The position numbers and the translations under genes are program-made. A stretch of DNA of 64,000 nucleotides from Haliea sp. Its GTDB lineage: Bacteria; Pseudomonadota; Gammaproteobacteria; Pseudomonadales; Halieaceae. Below, piece by piece: positions 10,001 to 16,209 of this stretch. How positions within the stretch are numbered: position 1 is the stretch's first letter; each line of letters opens with the position of its first letter. The notes beneath the pieces are model-generated. The model saw nothing but the letters and a program-made list of their open reading frames with translations, was not told where the DNA came from and did no database searches. The DNA is taken from positions 1 to 64,000 of the forward strand of contig JADJAL010000025.1 in NCBI GenBank assembly GCA_016704305.1, in the 5' to 3' direction.

Positions 10001-10209
10001 CGTTCGCGGTCGATATCACCGGCGCGATAAAGCCCGGTGAGAACACGATTGAAATCGCGCTGCTGGCGCCGTTGCGCAATTATTTTGTCGGCCGCGCGCT
10101 GTCCGGTGATCCGCATTACAGCGGCATGGAAAATTACGAGCACGCGCTGGTGGCGGCGGGGCTGATGGGGCCGGTTGCGATTGTCGAAGTGGGACCGGAA
10201 AAACCATAG
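7051..10209 (+). CDS. Large GH106-like glycoside hydrolase, membrane-anchored
   Basis: 1052 residues. An N-terminal helix (residues 5-30) and a Pro/Ala/Ser linker precede the catalytic part. The block RPWTRWWWPGGDVTAEG at residues 81-97, followed by LDEAGFGGVEVQPF, is the entry motif of GH106 alpha-L-rhamnosidase-like proteins. Later blocks are YGKGLRGFFNDSLEF, NHIIYHGTPYAWRG and the C-terminal beta-sandwich YVLDLGLVQGSASVTVNG...GENTIEIALLAPLRNYF, a galactose-binding-like module. Family members hydrolyse rhamnosides or related sugars in plant and algal glycans. The activity cannot be fixed from motifs alone. It is the last large gene of the exported module and is not followed by a visible strong terminator. 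Confidence 0.78.
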   Translation: MKRLAVIFVSVLALVLVLAAAGGIWLAVRVNGHLTPPPDPAGQQSIASYASAAPSALPAVASAPPPAFSWSTIAYPPISARPWTRWWWPGGDVTAEGVSAQLRVLDEAGFGGVEVQPFLSGMIVVEDEKVMDRVYSFDTEHYYQVLRAGIEMAGSLGMQFDLTNFSGWPPGGPQINLQDSLTILAYAETAVTGTATGETVRVELPRPSPGPAEYIFSMIEFSGADFMNFPVEHARLLSVVAARATAGEHARSPFNLDDTVALDPGSLLVLTDRVEDGVLKWEAPEGNWTVIASYLLPSGEVPMGAAQKPQGFVVDHLRTPQVLGQYEYAFGARTGLPEHYGKGLRGFFNDSLEFRLRRMGVEDILQEFQARRGYDLAPYLPAIYMEGVDNMYFKEILGMHAAPEFAITPLDDRIRHDYQQTLSDLVIERFVESSASWAQERGLTSRAQSYGMDLDIIRALGANTIPETEQLWAGGADTGLKFASSAAALYGRNLVSAESFVWINRDYTTTARRIKAAADKLFLAGINHIIYHGTPYAWRGVEPGPSGEKDSPYGEEGWAPFSGPDNPGLFSGNVSPGNTALWPDVPQLNAYIARSQNLLRQGSPVIDVLIYYPFLGFHGPNPGEATPEALVGGALPDADPAVVASENPTLSAARKQLDDLFTVPPHTDARVAWVEQLQPLLRELDRHGISWGWVNDHALQTGKLAAGNQGAQQDRFGAVVLPNIDSIEPATLAALTRLVDDGVPVLFSGSTPARQPGFKDSEQGDQRVQEGVQRLLSAGAWELAFDAQAWLPALAAVVPEAARYQHASAIKRHRRLLPDGGTIEFFANQGATPQTLTLQLTDAKPLWWFDALEGVGWPVEAQGEQLQIALAGFESRFLVTGIPFPGELKQQQPAGMALQQSGKRWPLQDWEWVVGDYMAADATLVDWREVAALRHARGPGLYRHQFALDEKRDGARYVLDLGLVQGSASVTVNGQDVGRASIPPFAVDITGAIKPGENTIEIALLAPLRNYFVGRALSGDPHYSGMENYEHALVAAGLMGPVAIVEVGPEKP

Positions 10210-10674
10210 ACAGGCGAGTTACATCGCCACAACGGAGGATAAGAGACCTGCGCTGCACGCCATCGGAATCAACCGGCTGACCCTGTTGCTGTGCCCTGTG
10301 CTGCTCGCGGCATGGCCGTCGCTGCTGGCGTCCTGGCTGCGCGGGCAGCGCCTGATAGGGGACGCACCGGCACACCTTCGAAGATCAAACGAGCAATGGT
10401 CCTCGCTAGTCCGCAGGTCTCTGGAGTTGAATTAACATGATTACACCGTGGGAAACGATCGCCGCATTCTATACCGATCAATTTCCGGTCATCGTCATCA
10501 GTTTTCCGTTCCTGCAGCGGTGAGCCGCCACCCACGCGGTGGTGGCGTGCGCAAGTCGAGCCGGTCGTAGGATTATTCAGGCGGCAACGCGAAACTCATG
10601 GGAATCGTTAATCGCGCTGGACGGGCGGTGTCCGTTCAAGCTCCGGTACTGGCGGACAACTTCGGGAGAAAACA
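10210..10674 (+). other. Gene-poor spacer with a 28-codon reading frame and a hairpin
   Basis: No conserved gene is visible. A short frame runs from ATG 10437 to TGA 10523 (MITPWETIAAFYTD...); it could be a gene stump but nothing in it is recognisable. Just after it, GCCGCCACC (10524-10532) pairs with GGTGGTGGC (10538-10546) over nine base pairs (one G-T) around a 5-nt loop. No T-run follows, so it is not a typical intrinsic terminator. The remainder up to the ribosome site at about 10664 shows nothing definite. Confidence 0.4.
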
Positions 10675-11124
10675 ATGACGGATATGCAAACGCTGTTGGA
10701 TGAACGGGAAATCACGCGCGGACTGTCGCGGTTTGCCCGTATTCTGGACAACAAAAAATGGGATGAACTCTCCGATGTGTTTGCGGAGGATCTCAGTTTC
10801 GATTATGGCGCCGGGGGAGAGCAGCAGGGAATCGCGGCGCTTCGCGCAAACATGACGAGATTCCTGGATATCTGTGGCGCGACGCAACACCTGATCGGCA
10901 GCATCCTGGTCGATGTCAACGGCGACGAGGCGCTCAGCCGCGCCTATGTCCAGGCCCGTCACCAGGCGCTTGGTGCCAGCGGGGGACCTGTGTTTGATAC
11001 CAATGGCGAATACATCGACCGCTGGGAGCGACGCCCCGAGGGCTGGCGCATCATCAGGCGGGATGCGGTGTGGTCGACCGTGACCGGCGATCCCGCCATC
11101 ATCCTGGCTGGCAAGGCCAACTGA
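10675..11124 (+). CDS. SnoaL/NTF2-like protein (SnoaL_4 type)
   Basis: 149 residues, GGGAG site before ATG 10675. It has the NTF2-like cone fold pattern: helix LLDEREITRGLSRFARILD, then KKWDELSDVFAEDLSFDYG, then strands ending RWERRPEGWRIIRRDAVW. Relatives include bile-acid dehydratase and ring-hydroxylating dioxygenase small subunits, plus many uncharacterised proteins of steroid or terpenoid catabolic clusters. It sits on the + strand between the sugar module and the - strand catabolic cluster and could serve either; the second is likelier from family habit. Catalytic residues cannot be assigned. Confidence 0.75.
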   Translation: MTDMQTLLDEREITRGLSRFARILDNKKWDELSDVFAEDLSFDYGAGGEQQGIAALRANMTRFLDICGATQHLIGSILVDVNGDEALSRAYVQARHQALGASGGPVFDTNGEYIDRWERRPEGWRIIRRDAVWSTVTGDPAIILAGKAN

Positions 11125-11291
11125 TGCAGGTCCGCAGGGATGGCAACGGGGCGGACCCCAATGTGCACTGGCCAGTCATGCTGCGCGGCGGTTGCGTGGT
11201 TACCGTGCGCGCCGCAGTGATCCTCCTAATCGTCAGCTGCGAAGACATGCACGATGGCTAAGCCAATCAATCCGCGTTGTCGCAGGAGTCC

Positions 11292-11387
11292 ATGGCTGAC
11301 CCACAGGTCATTCGCCACGATGGGCGCTACTACCTCTACGCCGCCTCAGTGATGTACAGCGGCGTGACCGGGGCGCATTGCGGATAG
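11292..11387 (+). pseudogene. Stump of a GH43-like gene (N-terminal codons only)
   Basis: After an AGGAG site, ATG 11292 starts MADPQVIRHDGRYYLYAAS, which is the first-blade motif of five-bladed beta-propeller glycosidases (GH43: ADP-x-V-x-x-x-x-G-x-YYL). The likeness ends at about 11342, where the - strand oxygenase-like gene has its stop codon, and the frame terminates at 11387. A complete enzyme would need about 300 more codons, so this looks like the 5' remnant of a glycosidase gene cut by insertion, deletion or an assembly join. It extends the carbohydrate theme of the genes to its left. The motif is short, so confidence is moderate. Confidence 0.5.
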
Positions 11388-12421
11388 CTGGTGGGGCCGC
11401 CAATGTCGTAGGCTGCGTTGATCGCGCGAATGAACGCGCCGTCATGCAGCGGGTCGGACGGGGTCGCGATGTCGAATCCCCTGGCGCGGGCATCGTCAAT
11501 CAGCATGCCGATGGCCTGCTCGTGCGTGAGGTCGTGGCTGCCGTCCATATTTTTCTTCAGTTCCGCGAAATCCTCGAACACTTCGGCGGACCAGTGCACC
11601 AGGAAACGCAGTTCATCGGTGTGGTGGCGGGCAATCACCTGGTCGCCGCTGGTGAGCAGCCATTGATTCCTGTCGTTTGGATCGCCGGAAAACGTGGTGG
11701 AGAAATCGAGGCCGGCCGGGCGCTGTTGCGCCACCGGGCCATTCGCCTCGCCCCGGTGAAACATCATCTCGTTCTGCACCACGACACCGCGATTGTAGAT
11801 CGGCGATTGCAGGCGTTGCGGTGCCCGCAGCGGGCCATCGGGCCAGTAGGTAAAGCCGCTGTCCGGGTCGTGCGAAAACCAGGTGATGACCTGGGCCATC
11901 TTGATCAGGTAGTCCTTGAACAGGCCGGATTTGCCCATCACGCTGCACAGCCAGGTGGGCGAATTTTCATAGCGCACACCGCGAAAGCTCGGTGAATCCA
12001 GGTGTCCCGGGTCGGTGTTGCCGCAGGGGCCGTTGATATTGAACAGCATCATCTGCGGCTTGGCATACTTCGCGCCCCAGTAGGATTTGGCGTGATCCAG
12101 GAATGCCCTGTTATAAAAGCAGTCCTCGATTTCCGGATACAGCGCTGCGGAATAATTGGCGTAAAAGCCGCGAAACGTCGGTGTGAGGAACATATCCAGC
12201 GTCAGCTCGAAACCCTCCGGCAGCGCGCCCGACATGGTGGCGATGAGTTCATCGGCGGAGGCGAAATGTTGCGCGATGATCAGCTTCCAGGGACCGTCCT
12301 TTCTCACGACATCCAGCAGGCGCTCGATCTGGTCAGCGGTGTAGACATTGTCCACGCTGCGCGGTGGCGAGGCGGGTCGCAGCAGGTTGGACAATGCCTG
12401 TTTGCGCTCTTCGGTCATCAT
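11336..12421 (-). CDS. Putative Fe(II)/2-oxoglutarate-type oxygenase, uncharacterised family (copy 1)
   Basis: 361 residues; ATG 12421 behind AAGGAGAG. No family name comes to mind, but the residue layout suggests a double-stranded beta-helix Fe(II)/2OG oxygenase: H140-x-D142 (GHLDSPSFRG), H222 (NEMMFHRGEANGP) and R234 twelve residues later, the usual HxD...H...R order and spacing. A further conserved block is LRFLVHWSAEVFEDFAELKK near 271-290. A paralogue at 19053-20146 keeps H-x-D, H, a nearby R and the RFLVHW block. It is last in the - strand cluster, 17 bp behind the TetR gene. Fold and activity are inference from motif spacing. Confidence 0.6.
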   Translation of the reverse strand: MMTEERKQALSNLLRPASPPRSVDNVYTADQIERLLDVVRKDGPWKLIIAQHFASADELIATMSGALPEGFELTLDMFLTPTFRGFYANYSAALYPEIEDCFYNRAFLDHAKSYWGAKYAKPQMMLFNINGPCGNTDPGHLDSPSFRGVRYENSPTWLCSVMGKSGLFKDYLIKMAQVITWFSHDPDSGFTYWPDGPLRAPQRLQSPIYNRGVVVQNEMMFHRGEANGPVAQQRPAGLDFSTTFSGDPNDRNQWLLTSGDQVIARHHTDELRFLVHWSAEVFEDFAELKKNMDGSHDLTHEQAIGMLIDDARARGFDIATPSDPLHDGAFIRAINAAYDIGGPTSYPQCAPVTPLYITEAA

Positions 12422-12438
12422 AAATCTCTCCTTCTCGT

Positions 12439-13221
12439 TCAGGTTTGCAAGGTTGCCAGTTTCTGTTCCAGCGCCCGTATCAACTGCTGGAAACCTTCGT
12501 CCAGTACATCATCGGTTGAAAGCTGGATGTGAAACGGCCTGAGTTCCAACAGAAAATCCTGTTCCTCCGGTTCCAGCTCCTCGATATGTGAGAGTGAGAG
12601 GCTGGAGTGAAAACTGGCGCCGACATGTTCGAACATCACCAGCGCGATCGCCTGGCTGCAAAACAGGTAGGAATGCAGTGCCAGGTCCCGGCCTCGGAGG
12701 CCCTCGTCGTACAGCGTACGCGAGACGTTCATTGACACGCGCAACCAGCCGGCGGTGGTCTGGCCATCCACGCCCATCACCTGCAGTACCACCGGGTGTT
12801 GTTCGGCGAGTGCGCGCAGTCCCTTCAACCAGGCGTGAAGTTTCTTTTGCCACGGTTGCCCGGCCGGTATGCGAGGCATTGCAAAGCGCATGCAGACATC
12901 GTCAGCCACCGCATTGATCAGCGCCTCGCGGCTGGGGAAGTAGTTGTACAGCGCCATGGAAACGGTATCGAGTTTGCGGGCCACGCGCGCCAGTGTGAAG
13001 GCCTCTGCCGATTCCGATTCCAGTAACTCTATCGATGCTGCCAGAATAGCCTCGCGAGACAGCCGCGCGGGCCGTCCCGCACCGCGGGCGCCACGGACTT
13101 TGACGTTCGGTTTCGCCTTCGCGGTGGGTTTGGCGGATTTCTTTTTCGTTGGCTTTGTCACTGGATCTTCCAGAATATTGGGTTGGTTGGTCAGTGTTAC
13201 CGCCACGTCGCTCGCGTGCAA
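12439..13221 (-). CDS. TetR family transcriptional regulator
   Basis: Up to 260 residues. The DNA-binding part is typical: GRPARLSREAILAASIELLE, then FTLARVARKLDTVSMALYNY and FPSREALINAVAD (helix-turn-helix). The first ~50 residues are a Lys/Ala-rich tail; a GTG at 13161 (VTKPTKKK) with a GGAAG site is an alternative start that shortens it by 20 residues. The C-terminal half is the all-helical ligand and dimer domain. It lies inside the catabolic cluster and is a natural candidate repressor for it. The AT-rich palindromes at 18251 and 21604 are candidate operators, but nothing in the sequence proves the link. Confidence 0.88.
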   Translation of the reverse strand: MHASDVAVTLTNQPNILEDPVTKPTKKKSAKPTAKAKPNVKVRGARGAGRPARLSREAILAASIELLESESAEAFTLARVARKLDTVSMALYNYFPSREALINAVADDVCMRFAMPRIPAGQPWQKKLHAWLKGLRALAEQHPVVLQVMGVDGQTTAGWLRVSMNVSRTLYDEGLRGRDLALHSYLFCSQAIALVMFEHVGASFHSSLSLSHIEELEPEEQDFLLELRPFHIQLSTDDVLDEGFQQLIRALEQKLATLQT

Positions 13222-13274
13222 CCTGAGTTTTCACTGGCAGCAATAGATTGTTTCACGCCGATCAACCTGTGCAT

Positions 13275-14144
13275 TCAATTGCCTTCGCCTGACGCCACGA
13301 TAGCAGGATGCGCGTACGCGGGTATCACCGGATCGTCGATTCTGGCGGCGCCGTCCAGCGTGTACACGGGAATCTTGTGATGCAACGGAAAATGCAGGCT
13401 GTAGGCCGTCAAGCCCGTGCGCTCGGCGGCGGGCAGGTGGCAAAGCGCCAACCCCGTTTCGGCGATGTACTCGATGCGCTCCGACGGATACGCTTCCGGA
13501 ATATGGTCCGAGGCCCCCGGCGTGCGGATGGCGGTACTCGGTGCCAGTGTATTGACCGCGATATTGTCGGGCAGCAATTCCGCTGCGAGTCCCTGGGTCA
13601 TGCGGTGCACCGCCGCTTTGATCGCGGAGTACACCGCATTGCCGCCATGAATAGCCCATTCGTCATAGGGGCGCAGGGGGGGCAGGGCGGTAACCGATCC
13701 CAGCACCACAATCCAACCGGCGCCACGGCGACGCATTTCGGGTACGACTTTCTGGATCAACTTGAACGGTGAGCGCAGGTAGTGACCGATGGTCTGGTCG
13801 TACATCTCCTGGGGCATGTCCACGCTCGGTGCGTAGTTGGCTTTGCCACCGCTGTGAATCAGGATGTCCACGCCGCCGGCGATATCGACCGCGCGACTGA
13901 CAAGCGCGTTCAGGTCGTCGTCGTTTTCCAGATCGGCGACCAGCGGGTAGGCGGTGCCGCCGTGCTGCTCGATCAGCGCTATCGTTTCCTTCAGCGTGCC
14001 CTCGTATTGACCGGCGGCATCCAGGGAGCGTGCGCTCACCACGATGGTCGCACCCTCGGCGGCCAGGCGCTGTGCCAGGGCGCGCCCAATGCCACGGCTG
14101 GCACCAGTGACCAGTGCGACCTTGCCCGATAATAATGTTCCCAT
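13275..14144 (-). CDS. Short-chain dehydrogenase/reductase (SDR 1)
   Basis: 289 residues from ATG 14144 (MGTLLSGKVALVTG), chosen for its AGGAG about 10 nt upstream; a longer start at 14174 lacks one. The cofactor motif GASRGIG is near residue 14, the catalytic Ser is in VLGSVTAL and the Tyr-Lys pair in YSAIK. The extra C-terminal part (HHKIPVYTLDGAARIDD) is longer than in classical SDRs. It presumably interconverts an alcohol and a ketone with NAD(P). It is followed by the TetR gene on the same strand and preceded by the A/B-barrel protein, so it is probably part of one - strand transcript. Confidence 0.9.
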   Translation of the reverse strand: MGTLLSGKVALVTGASRGIGRALAQRLAAEGATIVVSARSLDAAGQYEGTLKETIALIEQHGGTAYPLVADLENDDDLNALVSRAVDIAGGVDILIHSGGKANYAPSVDMPQEMYDQTIGHYLRSPFKLIQKVVPEMRRRGAGWIVVLGSVTALPPLRPYDEWAIHGGNAVYSAIKAAVHRMTQGLAAELLPDNIAVNTLAPSTAIRTPGASDHIPEAYPSERIEYIAETGLALCHLPAAERTGLTAYSLHFPLHHKIPVYTLDGAARIDDPVIPAYAHPAIVASGEGN

Positions 14145-14196
14145 CCGTTTTTTGCTCCTGTGATCCCTATCCACTACGCGTGCTTACTGCGCTTGC

Positions 14197-15243
14197 TCAT
14201 CGCGTTTCAATGGCGATAAGGCTTGTCCCCAGAGCGCAAAACGCGTGCGACAAGTTAACGTCCACGGCCTGCATGCCTGATTCGGGATCGAACCAGCGGT
14301 CGATGTGCGCCCAGTGGTGCGGATGCGCCATGTACGGTCCCAATAGATCGTCCAGGCTCTCGTACTCCTGCTCCCACACGTACGTCCACGGCGCACAGTC
14401 GGCGGTATTCCATGACAGCGTGCTCGCGCGACTCAGTCGCCAGTTGAGTATCCGGGAAATCTGGCCGGTCATTTCCAGTAAATCCTGTTCAAAGCGCTGT
14501 GCCGTTTCGGCAGCAGTGCCAGGCAGTAACCGAAAATAGGCCGTGCGCTTGATGCCGTTGGTCAGCGTGCGCCGACGCACGCCCGCGCTGATCGTCTCCA
14601 GGCGCAGCGCATGGCAGGCTTTGCAATGGCGCGCGAGGGCAGCGTTGATCGTCGCTTGCCACGTGGGCGATTGCCGCGCCTGCTCGGCAGTCGCGCTGTC
14701 CGGGAACAGCAGGTCCCAGGTGTAGTGTCCCGCAGCGTACTCCGGGGCGAAGTTGGCCGACAGGCTGGCGGCCTGCAAGCCCGGCAGTGTTGCCGCAGCC
14801 TCACGCAGGATAGCTTCCAGTTCGCTGCGCTGCGCGTCGTCGATGTTGTCGTTGAGCGCGAGCTGCGCGGTCTCTCGATAGCCCTGCGTAGTGACGATAA
14901 AAGGGCTGACATCTTCGGCCTCCGGCAGCTGCGCCGCAGTGCTGTCGCTCAGGTAAATCCGCTCGCGGGACATACACAGCGCATCCACTTTCTCCCAGAA
15001 ACGGCTGACCGCGGGAACGCCGGATTGCGCCCGCATCGCCCACCACGCCCCGGCGTCCGCCACCTGCCAGCGCAGCCACAGCGTGTTGGGTGCTGTCAGT
15101 AATTTCACCGGCGGTGAGATGCGCTGCTCGATAAAGTGCAATCCACGCAGCGCCGCCTGCTCCGTGTACTCGTCGCAAAAAAGCTGCAGCAGCGCTTCCA
15201 GCCTTGCACCGGCAATCTCGATTCTATCCTGCACTACAATCAT
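14197..15243 (-). CDS. Multi-domain A/B-barrel (EthD/Dabb-like) protein
   Basis: 348 residues. It appears to be built from three ferredoxin-like alpha+beta units. The third (GIKRTAYFRLLPGTAAETAQ, then LSRASTLSWNTADCAPWTYV, then LGPYMAHPHHWAHIDRWFDPES) reads as a stress-responsive A/B-barrel (Dabb) domain. The middle (PGLQAASLSANFAPEYAAG...YTWDLLFPDS) and first unit (RGLHFIEQRISPP...NTLWLRWQVAD) show the same order more weakly. Dabb/EthD-like proteins are often small cyclases, monooxygenases or helper proteins in polycyclic or aromatic metabolism. ATG 15243 lies 37 nt after the SDR 2 stop. Function unknown; the domain count is by eye. Confidence 0.6.
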   Translation of the reverse strand: MIVVQDRIEIAGARLEALLQLFCDEYTEQAALRGLHFIEQRISPPVKLLTAPNTLWLRWQVADAGAWWAMRAQSGVPAVSRFWEKVDALCMSRERIYLSDSTAAQLPEAEDVSPFIVTTQGYRETAQLALNDNIDDAQRSELEAILREAAATLPGLQAASLSANFAPEYAAGHYTWDLLFPDSATAEQARQSPTWQATINAALARHCKACHALRLETISAGVRRRTLTNGIKRTAYFRLLPGTAAETAQRFEQDLLEMTGQISRILNWRLSRASTLSWNTADCAPWTYVWEQEYESLDDLLGPYMAHPHHWAHIDRWFDPESGMQAVDVNLSHAFCALGTSLIAIETR

Positions 15244-15280
15244 GAAAACTCCTCAGTGACAGATTCGCGCGCGTCGGGTT

Positions 15281-16144
15281 TCAACGCGCGTTCACGTCTC
15301 CCAATAAGCCCAGAACTTCCGGCGGCAAGGCAGGAAGAGAGAGCTCGGCCAGGTGCCTGGCGCGGTTCGCGGCATACTCCCTCGTCATATCCGCGTGCGT
15401 GGACACCCAGAATTTTTCGGCTGCAATCTGCGGCAGAATGATGCTGGCGGCTTCCATCCCGGTCATGCCATTGGCCGCGAGCATGTCTTCCATCACCTTC
15501 TGGTGAAAATTGCTCGTGGCGTCCCTGGTGCCGGCGGAGTCGGTAAAAATGCGCGTGGCGACCGGCCCCGGCAGGATGGCTGATACATGGATGGGCAACT
15601 GCTTGAGCTGCATCTCCATATACAGGCATTCGCTGTAGGCGAGAATGGCATGTTTGCTCAGGATGTAGGAGGTTTGCACCGGCATGATGCCCAGTGCGCC
15701 GATGGACGCGGTGTTGGCGATATACGCGGGCTCGCCGGCAGCGATCATCCTCGGCGCGAAAGCCCTCACCCCGTGTATCACGCCGTGAATATTGATATTG
15801 AGCGTTTTCTCCCACGTGGCGGCGGGAATCTCCCAGCTCAGGCCCAGGGTTTCTATGCCTGCATTATTAATCAGCAACCGAACGCTGCCAAAGGTGTCGA
15901 AGGTTTTGTCGGCCAGCGCTTCCAGCGCGGCAGGATCGCTCACATCGGTTACGACAGGCAGCGCAATGCCGCCTGTGCGTGCGATGTCCGCTGCCACTTT
16001 GTCGATGCGGTCGCGCGCTATATCGGCGAGTACGACCTTCATGCCGGCTGCGGCGGCGCGATGCGCCAGGCCTTCACCGATACCGGAACCGGCGCCGGTG
16101 ATTACCGCGACGCCCCCATTTAATCGAGCCAGTGAATCGCCCAT
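15281..16144 (-). CDS. Short-chain dehydrogenase/reductase (SDR 2)
   Basis: 287 residues. Classical SDR features: GAGSGIG cofactor loop near residue 18, ADIARDRIDK acidic end of beta 2 (NAD preference likely), NNAG motif in LLINNAGIETLG, Ser in NTASIGALG and the Tyr-Lys pair in SYILSKHA, then LPGPVATRIF. It is close to the SDRs seen beside Baeyer-Villiger monooxygenases, where the alcohol is oxidised to the ketone substrate. The BVMO gene ends 65 bp upstream on the same strand, supporting that role (inference). Confidence 0.92.
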   Translation of the reverse strand: MGDSLARLNGGVAVITGAGSGIGEGLAHRAAAAGMKVVLADIARDRIDKVAADIARTGGIALPVVTDVSDPAALEALADKTFDTFGSVRLLINNAGIETLGLSWEIPAATWEKTLNINIHGVIHGVRAFAPRMIAAGEPAYIANTASIGALGIMPVQTSYILSKHAILAYSECLYMEMQLKQLPIHVSAILPGPVATRIFTDSAGTRDATSNFHQKVMEDMLAANGMTGMEAASIILPQIAAEKFWVSTHADMTREYAANRARHLAELSLPALPPEVLGLLGDVNAR

Positions 16145-16209
16145 GTGTCGCTACAGCCTCTTATAGTGTGCTTGTGGTTGCGCGTACCGGCGCGAACGTC
16201 AACCCGCGC

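Noticed and set aside
10175..10435. 86-codon open frame after the glycosidase gene
   Set aside because: It begins inside the glycosidase gene, lacks a ribosome site and its composition is that of noncoding GC-rich DNA.
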